From Rhodobacter sp. 24-YEA-8 (GTDB lineage Bacteria; Pseudomonadota; Alphaproteobacteria; Rhodobacterales; Rhodobacteraceae): DNA of 64,000 bases. Below the pieces are notes generated by a model. The model did not search any database and was not told the origin of the DNA. It worked only from the letters and a program-made list of their open reading frames with translations. Each line of letters begins with the position of its first letter. The stretch's first letter is position 1. Shown here piece by piece: positions 45,910 to 55,186 of this stretch. The stretch lies in assembly GCF_900105075.1 (NCBI RefSeq), contig NZ_FNSK01000001.1:385001-449000 (forward strand), in the 5' to 3' direction. The translations under genes were made by a program, and so were the position numbers.

Positions 45910-48008
45910 ACCGCCCGCTTGTTGGTCCGACTGATGCCGTCCGCATCAAGGGGCAGGTATTTGCGTTCATCGCAAATGACGAGACGGGCGGGCGGCTCGT
46001 GCCGGTTGGCGGCAACGCAGACGAGATGCACGTAACCACCAGTGAACTAAACGAAATTCTGTGCTCCCAAACTGCCTGGGTGGAACATCGCTATTTCGGT
46101 GAGGCGCAGGCTAAGCGCCGCGCGGTGGCGGGCCATCAAGTGCTTACCACGCTGCCCGAGACCGAGCGCGAATTGATCATGTGGAAGGTCAGGTGCTGCG
46201 AGGTGTTTCTGGCAGCTGAGCGTGATGGCGAGGTTAGCCGCACAGACGCAAGCTTTTCGGCATTTCTGCCAATACTTGAAAAACGCGTCCGAGATGGGGC
46301 GGCAGACGGCGCTCGAAAAACCGGCCTGCGAGCGGGCGACCTGCTGAGCCATCGCAGGTCACCTAGTCTTCGCAGTCTGTTGAGCTGGGTGCGCATCTGG
46401 GAGCCGCACAAGGACCCTCTCTTGCTGTTAAAGCGGTCACGATATGCGGGGCGCAATGCTGTGCGCTTGGGGCGTGACGAGGATCAGGTTATCCAGTCGT
46501 GCCTGCCGAATTACCTGCATCCCAATCGTCCATCTCAGTCTCATGTGGTTCAGGACGTTCATGCCGAGATCCGCAGACAAAATGCTGTTCGGTCAGAGCA
46601 AGGGCTGCCGCCGTTACGAATGCCGTCGGCGAGCTCCGTGCGCAGGCGCATCGCGGCACTAGGTCGGTTCGAGGTGACAGCGTCGAGGGAAGGCCTTGCC
46701 GTTGCCAAGGGGCGCTATGGGCCGGTGGGGCGGGGGCTCGATGTCGAGGTTCCCCTTGAACGGGTGGAAATGGATGAATGGAAGGTGGACCTTCTCGCGA
46801 TCCTTGAGGCCGCCGGAATCGAGCCGACCGCTGATCAGCGCAGGGACATGGCGCTTGGTCGCTATTTCCTCTGTGTGGCAATCGACTGCGCTACCCGTTG
46901 CATTTTGGGTATAAAACTTGCCGCGAGCGCCTCCACCGCCGATGCGCTCGCGACACTCTGGCTGGCGCTCACCGATAAAAGCAACATGGCACGGGCTCTG
47001 GGCTGTCGCGCGGGATGGCATCAATCTGGCCATATCACGCAGGTCGTCGTGGATAACGGCAGCTCTTTCGTCAGTTCCGAGTTCAAGGCGGCTGTAGCTG
47101 ATTTGGGGATCGGCTATGATGTCATGCCCGCTGGCGTTCCAAAGCTTCGGGGGCGGATCGAGCGGATGATGCGCACTTTCGCGCAGAACATGATGCCGTT
47201 CATGACAGGACGGACGTTCTCAAACCCAGTCGAGCGCGGCGATTATCCGTCAGAAGCTTTTGCAGTGCATACCGCACAAGATCTGGTTGATGCCTTTGTA
47301 CGCTATATCGTTGATAACTACCATCAGCGCGAGCATCAGGGCCTGGACTACAACAGTCCTGCGCAGAGCTGGGAAGCGGCGACCAAGACCTACCCGGTGC
47401 CACAAGCGCCCAATCGGCATACACTGCGCGCGATACTTGGGCTGGAAGTCCGACGAAAATCAGGCAGACACGGCATCCAGTTGATGAAGCTGCGCTTCCA
47501 TTCCGAGGAACTGGCCCGTCGTTTCGAACGCCATGGCGGCGAAGATATGCTGCTGCGCGTCGACCCTGAGGATTTAGGGTACATTTCTTGCTGGATGGAC
47601 GATGCATGGCACGTTCTTGCCTGCACAAGCGCTGACATGCGCGGCGTTCCGGTGGAGAGCTGGAAACGGGCCGTGCTGGAAGCCTATCAAAGTAATCGCT
47701 CCGCCGCCCGCTCTGGACAGCTTCTTGTCGATGACGCGATCCTTGGCCTTCGGGAGATAGACGAAACCGCGCGCGCACGTCGTCGCCTTGGCCCCATCAA
47801 CCTGAGCGCGGAAGAGTTGGAGCGCGCAGAGCGAAATCTCTTCCTCGGCGTTCGTTTTGATGGCGGGCAAGATAGCGAAGCTGACCCTCTACGGATTCCC
47901 GGACAAGCGATTGGACTGAAGGTGCCGTCAGCACCAAATCCACGTCTCCCAACCCCCGATGATGTTGGTGATGGTGATGTGGACTGGAGGTTCAGCGATG
48001 AGGAATGA
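45906..48008 (+). CDS. tnsB: TnsB-like DDE transposase
   Basis: The 700-residue protein has N-terminal DNA-binding domains (1-270), an RNase H-like integrase core and a Mu-type C-terminal beta-barrel. The DDE triad is visible: Asp in VEMDEWKVDLLA, Asp in VVDNGSSFVSSEFKA and Glu in KLRGRIERMMRTFAQNM. The C-terminal stretch YNSPAQSWEAATKTYPVP is typical of the Mu/TnsB group. It binds transposon ends and joins 3' ends to the target. Start overlaps tnsA, and its end overlaps the ATPase gene. Confidence 0.9.
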   Translation: MNRPLVGPTDAVRIKGQVFAFIANDETGGRLVPVGGNADEMHVTTSELNEILCSQTAWVEHRYFGEAQAKRRAVAGHQVLTTLPETERELIMWKVRCCEVFLAAERDGEVSRTDASFSAFLPILEKRVRDGAADGARKTGLRAGDLLSHRRSPSLRSLLSWVRIWEPHKDPLLLLKRSRYAGRNAVRLGRDEDQVIQSCLPNYLHPNRPSQSHVVQDVHAEIRRQNAVRSEQGLPPLRMPSASSVRRRIAALGRFEVTASREGLAVAKGRYGPVGRGLDVEVPLERVEMDEWKVDLLAILEAAGIEPTADQRRDMALGRYFLCVAIDCATRCILGIKLAASASTADALATLWLALTDKSNMARALGCRAGWHQSGHITQVVVDNGSSFVSSEFKAAVADLGIGYDVMPAGVPKLRGRIERMMRTFAQNMMPFMTGRTFSNPVERGDYPSEAFAVHTAQDLVDAFVRYIVDNYHQREHQGLDYNSPAQSWEAATKTYPVPQAPNRHTLRAILGLEVRRKSGRHGIQLMKLRFHSEELARRFERHGGEDMLLRVDPEDLGYISCWMDDAWHVLACTSADMRGVPVESWKRAVLEAYQSNRSAARSGQLLVDDAILGLREIDETARARRRLGPINLSAEELERAERNLFLGVRFDGGQDSEADPLRIPGQAIGLKVPSAPNPRLPTPDDVGDGDVDWRFSDEE

Positions 48009-48945
48009 TCCATCTACACGGGCCGTCATCCAGGACCTTAGGGGAGCGTTCATCCCCAACGAGGCATTTAACGCGCTCAAAGACTTGTTCGAAACCATGT
48101 TGGACCAGCGGCGCGCCGATCTCGCTGCGGGGCGTTTAACAAATGTCCGAAGTATCGCGCTGGTCGGGGGATCGGGCAGTGGTAAATCAACACTGATAAG
48201 GCATCTGCGTGAATCGCGCAGTGATCTGGTCATTGCCGAGGGTGAAGCCCCCTGTGAGTTTGCATCACAGCTGGTGCCGTCTCCGGCGACAATGAAGTTC
48301 GTGGGTACGGCGATTTTGCACGCCCTCGGCTATCCACTGGCCCGGGACAAATCCGCGCCGGTCATCTGGGGGATGGTCGCTGATCAGCTCCAACGGCGAA
48401 AAACGCTTTTCCTGCATCTGGATGAGGCGCAGGATTTGGCACGCTTCCAGACAGATCGAGAACGGCAGTCTGTCGTCAACACCCTGAAGTCTATGATGGA
48501 AAACAGGACGTGGCCGGTGAGCCTGATCCTTTCCGGCACGCCTGAACTCAAGAAGATAATCAATCAGGACCCGCAGCTTGCGAGGAGGATTTACCCCGTG
48601 GCGATACCCCGGCTGACGGTTCCCCGTCATGTGAATGCCGTGGTGGAGTTGACCCGTCGATATGCCGAACGTGGTACTCTGACAGTGGGTGCAGATTTGG
48701 CAGGGGATGAGTTTGCGCGCAGGCTGTTGCATGCTGGAGACTATGAGTTCGGGCTGGTTGCCGAAATCATAGTACAGGCGGCCTGTCGCGCGCTTGGTGT
48801 CCGGGGGCGGGGGGCAGCCCTTACTCTCGAAGACTTTGGCCATGCTTACAGAGAACGTACCGGCGCGGCTCCGATGCTGAACCCGTTTCTTGCGACCGAC
48901 TTCGTCGCGATAAATGTCCGACGCATTTTGGACGACCCGCAATGA
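47998..48945 (+). CDS. tniB: TniB/TnsC-like AAA+ ATPase
   Basis: From ATG 47998, preceded by GGAGG, the 315-residue protein is a TniB/TnsC ATPase: Walker A LVGGSGSGKSTLI, Walker B KTLFLHLDEAQDLA, sensor region VSLILSGTPELKK, and arginine-rich ARRIYPVAIPRLT. It forms filaments on target DNA and connects the TniQ-type selector with the transposase. The earlier ATG at 47959 gives a low-complexity leader and is rejected. It overlaps tnsB by 11 bp and tniQ by 4 bp. Confidence 0.88.
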   Translation: MRNDPSTRAVIQDLRGAFIPNEAFNALKDLFETMLDQRRADLAAGRLTNVRSIALVGGSGSGKSTLIRHLRESRSDLVIAEGEAPCEFASQLVPSPATMKFVGTAILHALGYPLARDKSAPVIWGMVADQLQRRKTLFLHLDEAQDLARFQTDRERQSVVNTLKSMMENRTWPVSLILSGTPELKKIINQDPQLARRIYPVAIPRLTVPRHVNAVVELTRRYAERGTLTVGADLAGDEFARRLLHAGDYEFGLVAEIIVQAACRALGVRGRGAALTLEDFGHAYRERTGAAPMLNPFLATDFVAINVRRILDDPQ

Positions 48946-50777
48946 ACCGTCTCGGCCTGCGCATCCCGTTAATAGACAGGGAAATGCCCTCTTCCTTGGT
49001 ATCTCGCCTGGCGCGCCTTCATGGCACGAACCCCCGCGACTTTTGTTCCGATATGGGGCTGCAATGGCCCCATATCTGTTCTGCGCATCCTGAGCAGCTG
49101 TCGCGATTGGCAAAGCTTGCAGATGTCAGCTTGTTCCGGCTTCTCCGGTGGAGCGGTCCGTTGGTCAGCCCTTGTCGCTATCGGGTTGGATACGAGATCG
49201 CAAGCACAGGAGTATTCCGCCGTGCGGTGACCCGCATCTGCCCGCGCTGCGTGGTGGAGGGGCAAGCAAAAGGCTTGCATGCCGGGCCGTTTCAAAGGGT
49301 CGAATGGCTGGTGCAGAGCATTCATGTTTGCTCCGATCATCACACAGCCCTGCTGAAGCTGCCGAATGCGCGGCATGCGCACGACACATACGATCTCCTG
49401 ACCCAGATCGAGCGCCATCAGGGGATAATCCAGAGGGCGGCAGATTCAGATGGATCAACATTTCCGACGGGGTTTGAGGATTACGTCCTCAGCCGGATTC
49501 AGGGGCGCGCGGCAACAAGCTGGCTCACGCCCTTAGAATTGCAACATATGCACCGGGGATGCCTGACCCTCGGCGCGGCGTTACTTTTCGGGTCCTCAAA
49601 AAACAGCACGGCGCTCGATGTCGTGCAAAGCAGGGCAGCGCTGGACCGAGGCTATAGCGTGTTGCGGAGCGGACCGGCACAGCTTCTGGCCGCGCTGACA
49701 GAGCTCAAGAAGGCATACCAGACGGAAAGACCCTACTTTTCAACCGACATGGGCGATTTCTACACTTGGCTAAAGGAGGAGGTCGAAGAGCCAAAGCTTC
49801 AGGAAATGCGCCATGCCGTGCGGAACTTTATCACCGAGAATTACCCTCTCCGCTCCGGGATGAAAATTCTGGGCGAAGAAATCTCAATGGGGAGACGGAT
49901 GACCTTTTCTGACGCCCGGCAAGTCTCCGGCATTGCTCGTGCACGGATGGCGACAACTTTGGGCCACCTTCGCCCCGCCAGCCGGAATACCGCTGGAACT
50001 GTCACCGATGTCAGCGTCGAGGACATCCAGACGGTAGATGCATTCTGGCGCAATCACAGCAATCTCAAGGATGCGGCAGAACGCCTTGGCTTGCATCCTG
50101 CGCAGATTAAGGCGTTTATCGAGGTAGGCGTGCTGGAGGCTGTCCGCCTGAGTTCCGCCCTGCGATACGTAACCAACGCATCGATTGATGCTGTCTTGGT
50201 GATGGTTTCCAACGCGCCGGTCGACCATCCGAACTCAGAGCTTCTCCCCATAGCCGAGTTTAGCCAAAGTCGTTGCATTTCAATGGCCCGGGTGGTGTGC
50301 GCGGCGCTGGATGGCAAAATAATAGATGTTCGCCGCAACCCAGACCTTTCTGGCATCAGGTCCCTACTGATCGATAACGGGCAGTTGCCAATCAGGCAGC
50401 GGCGAAGGCACAAGATGGATATGTCGGTCACCGAGGCCGCCGAGCATCTTCAGATCGGTGCGATGGGGGTGCGAGCGCTGCGTGATTCTGGCTACCTTGT
50501 GCAAGTGCATCGCAGAAACCCCGATACTAACCATCAACGGGCGTTTATCACTGTTGAGAGCATCAGCCGGTTCGAAGTCGAGTGCGAGACCCTAGGCCAG
50601 TTGGCAACCCGTATGGGCGTTCGCTCTATGCACCTAGCGAAATGGCTCGATAATGCTGGTATAGACCCAGTGGCGACAAAGGGACGTATGGTTCGAGTCT
50701 ATCGCCGGGCGGAGCTGCCCGGATATCTGGGATGCACCTCGCCCCATGCTGAAAAGGACTACGCCCATGCAACATGA
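48942..50777 (+). CDS. tniQ: TniQ/TnsD-like target-site selector
   Basis: The 611-residue protein begins with a TniQ domain: EMPSSLVSRLARLHGT, then a zinc-binding part with CPRCVVEG and HVCSDHHTALL. The rest (residues about 300-611) contains repeated helix-turn-helix-like segments (LKDAAERLGLHPAQIKAFIEVG, VTEAAEHLQIGAMGVRALRDSG, TLGQLATRMGVRSMHLAKWLDNAG), as in TnsD proteins that read a specific attachment sequence. A tRNA or other chromosomal site is a likely target. Its start overlaps tniB by 4 bp. Confidence 0.82.
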   Translation: MNRLGLRIPLIDREMPSSLVSRLARLHGTNPRDFCSDMGLQWPHICSAHPEQLSRLAKLADVSLFRLLRWSGPLVSPCRYRVGYEIASTGVFRRAVTRICPRCVVEGQAKGLHAGPFQRVEWLVQSIHVCSDHHTALLKLPNARHAHDTYDLLTQIERHQGIIQRAADSDGSTFPTGFEDYVLSRIQGRAATSWLTPLELQHMHRGCLTLGAALLFGSSKNSTALDVVQSRAALDRGYSVLRSGPAQLLAALTELKKAYQTERPYFSTDMGDFYTWLKEEVEEPKLQEMRHAVRNFITENYPLRSGMKILGEEISMGRRMTFSDARQVSGIARARMATTLGHLRPASRNTAGTVTDVSVEDIQTVDAFWRNHSNLKDAAERLGLHPAQIKAFIEVGVLEAVRLSSALRYVTNASIDAVLVMVSNAPVDHPNSELLPIAEFSQSRCISMARVVCAALDGKIIDVRRNPDLSGIRSLLIDNGQLPIRQRRRHKMDMSVTEAAEHLQIGAMGVRALRDSGYLVQVHRRNPDTNHQRAFITVESISRFEVECETLGQLATRMGVRSMHLAKWLDNAGIDPVATKGRMVRVYRRAELPGYLGCTSPHAEKDYAHAT

Positions 50778-50976
50778 CCTGCATCCGGATAGCCACGAGT
50801 TAGACGATTGGGCCATCTACGGACCAAAAGATCCTCAGATCTCCACACTGGTTGCGCGTCTGGCATTCCGTCACCGTATGCGGGTCAAGGACATCGAAGC
50901 CGTGATTGTTACCTCGCTACGAGAGCAACTGGCGAAGGAAGAGGCAAGGCAGGGTGCGGATGGGGAGCCGGGATGA
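50767..50976 (+). CDS. Small protein at the end of the transposition operon
   Basis: The 69-residue product (MQHDLHPDSHELDDWAIYG) overlaps the tniQ end by 11 bp. It has an acidic N-terminus and a helical C-terminal half (ARLAFRHRMRVKDIEAVIVTSLREQLAKEEARQ). I do not recognise a family. Its coupling to tniQ suggests a role in transposition or its control. Confidence 0.5.
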   Translation: MQHDLHPDSHELDDWAIYGPKDPQISTLVARLAFRHRMRVKDIEAVIVTSLREQLAKEEARQGADGEPG

Positions 50977-51380
50977 TGGTACGAGAAGGTAGAGAAGGGC
51001 GGAAAGCTGACGGAAGGCGGCGCGGCATCGCGCGCGCGGCGGGCCTGGGAAAGCGGTCGGTCGTCTGTGGCGCAGGGATGGCCCTACCCCGCACCGCGTC
51101 TTGGGCGGAGGCTGCTCGTTCCCTGCGTCCTAGCCGACCGACCGATATGCACAGGAGCTCGTAATACCCTTTGCTGCATTTCTGAACGCCCGAGTAAAAG
51201 CTGCGCCCTGCGTACAGAAGGTGATGACAGAAGACACGCTCATGTGTGTAGTATGCCACGATATAAGAAAGATCCGCACCACCCGAGGGCAATGTGCGCA
51301 ACGACCAATACCACGACTCAATGAGTTTCGATTGCTCGAGACTCACAATCTAGCGCAAGAATTCTGCCACCTCTTTCATG
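50977..51380. other. Gap between the convergent transposition and reverse-transcriptase operons
   Basis: About 400 bases without a supported gene separate tniQ's operon from the 3' end of the RT operon. I could not identify an intrinsic terminator or transposon end with confidence. An associated RNA of the RT system could lie here, since such RNAs are found beside RT genes. Confidence 0.4.
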
Positions 51381-53345
51381 CTACGATGCATAATATACGG
51401 GCTGCAACCTTCTAATCAGCAACTTAAACTCACTCCCCTGATCCTGCCAGTTAGTGTGGCGCAATCGCAACATTAGATCTTCAAAGCTGCTCTTCGAAAG
51501 GCGCGTTCCCCCTAGCTTCTTGGAAAAGGTTTCCCAACGCAAAGTCTGGTCGACAGATTTGCAAGAGAGAAAATCACAGAAGATTAAATAGTCCTCGGCG
51601 TTGATCTTCGGGTCGCAATCTGCGCTGCTCAAGAATTCAGAGATTCTTTTGCAAAATTTCTCCCTTCTTTCGTTTTCTTCGGCTGCGTCGTGGTGCTGAA
51701 GATCAGTCGGAGAAACGCTATTCATATAATGGAGTGCGCAGATGACCGAAAAGTAGCCTTCATGCCTTCCCTCAAGTATGTTTTCTATTAAACTTTGCGT
51801 GCTCTCTTGCTCACAGAAGGAAACAGGATCGACCATAAGGCCAACCAAGAATGTATTGAGGATTTCCAAGGGCAGGGGCGCGCTCTTACTATCGTAATTA
51901 CTTGCTAGAAGCTGGCTGAGTTCATAAGCGATATGGGCCTTAAGCGCTAAGCGCTCGGAATTGGGAAACACACCAACTAGGGAAACAATTTTCCTCAATA
52001 GAAACGCAGATCGTATGATGGGCGGAACCCGAAAGTCGACTGAGATCAGGTAAAAGATAATCCGAACGGTCAGTTTGATGCGCCCAAACAATTCCTCTAG
52101 GGCAAGGTCCATATGCTCGTGGCCCAACTCGAGCTTCCCAAGCCGACTTATAATCCTGTCGATTGCCGAGAAAACTTCCGAGAAAGAGTTGACAAAAGCC
52201 TGGCGCTCAGATCCACCCAAGAAACGCAACGCATCAAGTGCTTTCCGGCCCGATCTTTGCGCTTCAAGGGTGATAGACGGCTTTTGCTCATCAATTTTTA
52301 TATCCTCGCCGAGTGCTCGTTCCAGAACCTCACATACCTCACCGACCTCATGTTTCACACGAGAGATTCGGGTTACAAATGGCCGCTGAAGGTCTTCGCG
52401 CTTTTCGGAATTCAGGAATAATTTATACTCCTCTAGGCTGTCCGCCAGTAGATCTTCTAGGATATTAAGTGTGTCGACACTCTTAGCAAACAGGTGAAAG
52501 TCATCGACATACCGTCGAATTACGTAATCCTTCTCTGATGCGAATCCCCGCAATGCGGCGCGCCGCTCCAAGTCAAGGTCGACACGTTGGAGTAGGATTT
52601 CCGCAAAAATACGAGACACTTCAGGCCCGACAACAATACCTGCAGTTTCATTATAGTTTGCCTTCTGCATCACTGTATCAAATTGCTGCTCGAACGAGTA
52701 CTGATTTGCATTCCTCTTCGAGAAAGACTTATCCTTCTGGGCCCAGGAAATAGAGTGCGTATAGATATTGAAGAAGCACCTAGATACGTCGAGTGTTCTA
52801 AGGTGACTAAATCGGCTCTCGAGTCGGACGAGTTCATTTGACGAGAAGAAGAGGTTGAGAAGAAGATATTTCTTATAGGCGAAGAAGGATGGGGAATACT
52901 CTGTACCAATTGCCTCGCCAAAATTCTGATCAGGCAGGCCAAGCGCCCATCTTTTCCTAATATTCGTGGTGCTTCCTTTCAGATAAATCTTCTGGGTTGC
53001 TGCTGGGTGCCGCAAGGAGAATGTACTCCGGGCACATGACTGAACGATAGAATTTTCAAAGTCCGCGATGAACTTCGCAATTTTCAGTTGATGTGCAGGG
53101 TGAATGATCGCGAGGGTGTTCCTTGTACGGTGCGACCTATTTATCTTGTATAGAAATGGCTTCGTGAACTCGGAGTTCTCATGCCTCAACTGGTCGACAA
53201 ATTTACGTTGCTGCGCCGGGAGTTCGTCAATTTTCAACTCGGAAAGGAATAAATTATCGTTCGTGAACCCGAGCGGTAGCTCATAAGGTAGAGTTTCGGT
53301 GAGAATAGCTCTGAGCTCGCGCAGGCGAGTATCAATATTACTCAT
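51381..53345 (-). CDS. Reverse transcriptase, second gene of a two-RT (DRT3-like) operon
   Basis: The 654-residue protein starts MSNIDTRLRELRAILTETLP at ATG 53345, overlapping the first RT at ATGAGTAA. RT motifs are visible: motif A RTLDVSRCFFNIYTHSISWA (the IYTHSISWA form seen in Abi/defence RTs), motif B ETAGIVVGPEVSRIFAEILLQ, motif C IRRYVDDFHLFAKS. The region after about residue 330 is a long helical extension with no known domain. Size and pairing fit the Drt3b-like (UG8) partner of DRT type 3, but this subtype is by resemblance only. The base composition is AT-richer than the surroundings. Confidence 0.85.
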   Translation of the reverse strand: MSNIDTRLRELRAILTETLPYELPLGFTNDNLFLSELKIDELPAQQRKFVDQLRHENSEFTKPFLYKINRSHRTRNTLAIIHPAHQLKIAKFIADFENSIVQSCARSTFSLRHPAATQKIYLKGSTTNIRKRWALGLPDQNFGEAIGTEYSPSFFAYKKYLLLNLFFSSNELVRLESRFSHLRTLDVSRCFFNIYTHSISWAQKDKSFSKRNANQYSFEQQFDTVMQKANYNETAGIVVGPEVSRIFAEILLQRVDLDLERRAALRGFASEKDYVIRRYVDDFHLFAKSVDTLNILEDLLADSLEEYKLFLNSEKREDLQRPFVTRISRVKHEVGEVCEVLERALGEDIKIDEQKPSITLEAQRSGRKALDALRFLGGSERQAFVNSFSEVFSAIDRIISRLGKLELGHEHMDLALEELFGRIKLTVRIIFYLISVDFRVPPIIRSAFLLRKIVSLVGVFPNSERLALKAHIAYELSQLLASNYDSKSAPLPLEILNTFLVGLMVDPVSFCEQESTQSLIENILEGRHEGYFSVICALHYMNSVSPTDLQHHDAAEENERREKFCKRISEFLSSADCDPKINAEDYLIFCDFLSCKSVDQTLRWETFSKKLGGTRLSKSSFEDLMLRLRHTNWQDQGSEFKLLIRRLQPVYYAS

Positions 53346-54615
53346 GCCCCCAAACCTTGCAAATCTGTCCAACCCTCGCTCTCGTGTAGCGTTTTATTAT
53401 CTTCTTCTTAAAGCCCTGCGCGAAGGAGATTGCAGCGAGCTCAGCTTTGGCGCCTGGAGGCAGGATGGATACCTTCGAGGAAAATTCGCTGTTTGATCCG
53501 AAGAGTGCATTTTTCAAGACAACATCCAGAGCAACTAATTCGTGAGCATTATGGTCTCTGAAAGTTCGACCGTTCTTTGATGCAGGATAGTGACCACAAC
53601 GGGAGTAATTGTAATGAATTCCAGTTCTAATTTTTTGCTTCCGCGCACCTCTAGTGTGCCGAGTTTTGTATACCGATTGATTTGCACTCAAGTAATTTAT
53701 GCGATCGATCAAGAGCTTTTCGTCGCCATCCCGCACGAATGCGTGGAGGGACAAGAAAAGCCGAGTCTTTCTCTTTTTCAGCTTCGCCTCAGCAATAGAA
53801 ATATCGAACTGCCGCGAAGCGTATTTTGAAACCTTACCTTGCGCTGCAATCTCGTAGCCAAGATATGTATACTTTGAGACCGGTATAATCTCCGTAGGCT
53901 TTAATTTCATTAAAGCGTCAACTGAGCACGTCTCTGTCTTCTCATTCAGCTCGAGCCCAATTTCTCCTAGCTCTCGCTTAATAATAGGGATAATTTCCAC
54001 GTTTGGCAGCGAGAAGATGATCATGTCATCGGCATAGCGAAAATACCGGTGAACGCCGTGCGTCTTTCGTATGATCTGATCGAAGCGACGAAGCGCAATC
54101 TCTGCAAGAACAGCACTCAAAGCTAGCCCTCGCGGGGCAACATTCCGCGGAATGGATCCCGCGACATATATTTGTCTCAACACGGCCTTGACGCTTGGGT
54201 TTGTTCTCGTGTCAACCAAGAGCTGCCTAACAATTAGCTCGGCATCCAATCTTTCGTAAAACGACTTTATGTCGCATTTGCTGACTAGGTAAGGTGTTGC
54301 CTCGCTCGTCGCTTCGATGATACCGTTCAGAATATCTTCACGATTTGGCAGGCTGATGCCGCACTGCTTCCTTAGTCGCCGATATGTTGCCCTTAATATT
54401 AGGTCTGTCTCAATATCGGCAGCGAAATAGATCGTTTTCCCGGACTTATCGATCTTATTGCTTATTGCTAAGTTGGGTGGCGCCGAGGCCGCACGATTCG
54501 CTGCCGAGGCAACTATCGCGTCGATGTTCTTCTCCACATCAACCTGCCACTTTCCCGAATCGCCTACACGAAAGTGTTGCTTCAGTGCATCCTCTACATA
54601 GGGAGATCGTATCAT
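53338..54615 (-). CDS. Reverse transcriptase, first gene of a two-RT (DRT3-like) operon
   Basis: The 425-residue protein has RT motifs: LVSKCDIKSFYERLDAELI (motif A), RNVAPRGLALSAVLAEIALRRFD (motif B), HRYFRYADDMIIFSLP (motif C, YADD), and KYTYLGYEIAAQGKV (motif E-like). It lacks a maturase or endonuclease domain, so it is not a group II intron protein, and no msr/msd or intron ends are evident. The likely role is an antiphage RT with the downstream RT and an RNA. It fits a Drt3a (UG3)-like partner by size and order; confirm by clade placement. No strong ribosome site precedes it (GTTAGGC). Confidence 0.85.
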   Translation of the reverse strand: MIRSPYVEDALKQHFRVGDSGKWQVDVEKNIDAIVASAANRAASAPPNLAISNKIDKSGKTIYFAADIETDLILRATYRRLRKQCGISLPNREDILNGIIEATSEATPYLVSKCDIKSFYERLDAELIVRQLLVDTRTNPSVKAVLRQIYVAGSIPRNVAPRGLALSAVLAEIALRRFDQIIRKTHGVHRYFRYADDMIIFSLPNVEIIPIIKRELGEIGLELNEKTETCSVDALMKLKPTEIIPVSKYTYLGYEIAAQGKVSKYASRQFDISIAEAKLKKRKTRLFLSLHAFVRDGDEKLLIDRINYLSANQSVYKTRHTRGARKQKIRTGIHYNYSRCGHYPASKNGRTFRDHNAHELVALDVVLKNALFGSNSEFSSKVSILPPGAKAELAAISFAQGFKKKIIKRYTRARVGQICKVWGHE

Positions 54616-54932
54616 GCCTAACTACTTGTGGGAGATGGGAGTTTTGATCGCACGTCAGTTATTTATCTCAGCATACTTTCGCTCGGCTTCCAAGTCCGGA
54701 TTGTAGCTCATTTGCCGCGCCGGTCGTCGCGTCGACCAGTCTGCGGTGAGGGCGATAAGCGGAGCTTGGATTGATCATTGTTCGAGGGATTTCTTATGCG
54801 AATCCCTACGAAAACAACACTGCAGCGCTGACCTCGTGGCAACGAACTTCTGCGCCGAGCTTCGAGCGACGGCTTCCACGAATGCGGCAATGCCGCATGC
54901 TGGCGGGGTGACTGACTGCAAAGGGCCGTTCG
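54616..54932 (-). promoter_or_regulatory. Upstream region of the RT operon with hairpins, candidate associated RNA
   Basis: The 317-base region between the recombinase remnant and the first RT has no ORF of note. It contains hairpin ATGCGGC/GCCGCAT (about 54889-54905) and AGGGATT/AATCCCT (about 54783-54806), plus GC-rich pairing near 54718-54745. On the minus strand TACAAT (about 54698-54703) could be a -10 box. Since RT defence systems often carry a structured RNA beside the RT genes, this is the first place to look. Confidence 0.4.
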
Positions 54933-55147
54933 TTACGCCCTACGGATCGTCTTGGTGCTCACCTTGAAAAGGCCCGCAATCTCGTTGACGGGCCGCACTT
55001 CTTCGTCGCGCATACGCCTAACCTCACCCAGTTGTGCCGCGTTTAGCGCCCGTGGGCGACCGCCGATCTTTCCGCGCTTTCTTGCAGCCTCAAGCCCTTC
55101 GCGCGTGCGCTCCGAAATACGCTCGCGTTCGAACTGTGCGATGCTGG
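54933..55147 (-). pseudogene. Serine recombinase (resolvase/invertase) C-terminal remnant
   Basis: The minus-strand frame reads SIAQFERERISERTREGLEAAR, then KRGKIGGRPRALNAAQLGEVRRM and VNEIAGLFKVSTKTIRRA, ending at 54933. This is the E-helix and DNA-binding helix-turn-helix of a Hin/Tn3-resolvase-type recombinase. The catalytic serine domain (about 110 residues) is missing because an IS begins at 55148, and it is not found beyond the IS. The recombinase may have been part of the transposon or of a neighbour. Confidence 0.85.
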
Positions 55148-55186
55148 TGAGCTACTCCCCGATGCTTGGACAGTTTTCGAGGATGT

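Larger units (their letters stand above)
43682..55147. mobile_element. Tn7-like transposon with a two-reverse-transcriptase cargo (right end lost)
   Basis: Between tRNA-Arg and an IS insertion lie two regulators, a TnsA/TnsB/TniB/TniQ operon, a convergent reverse-transcriptase operon and a recombinase remnant. The four transposition genes in this order define a Tn7-like element. The ends are not resolved: I found no convincing paired terminal repeats or target duplication. The coordinates given are the outer limits set by the tRNA and by the IS at 55148. The AT-richer RT genes look like cargo of different origin. Confidence 0.65.

Noticed and set aside
53338..54932. Group II intron or retron around the RT genes
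   Set aside because: No maturase or HNH domain, no intron domain V-like end, and two adjacent RT genes instead of one; no clear msr/msd with inverted a1/a2 repeats was found.
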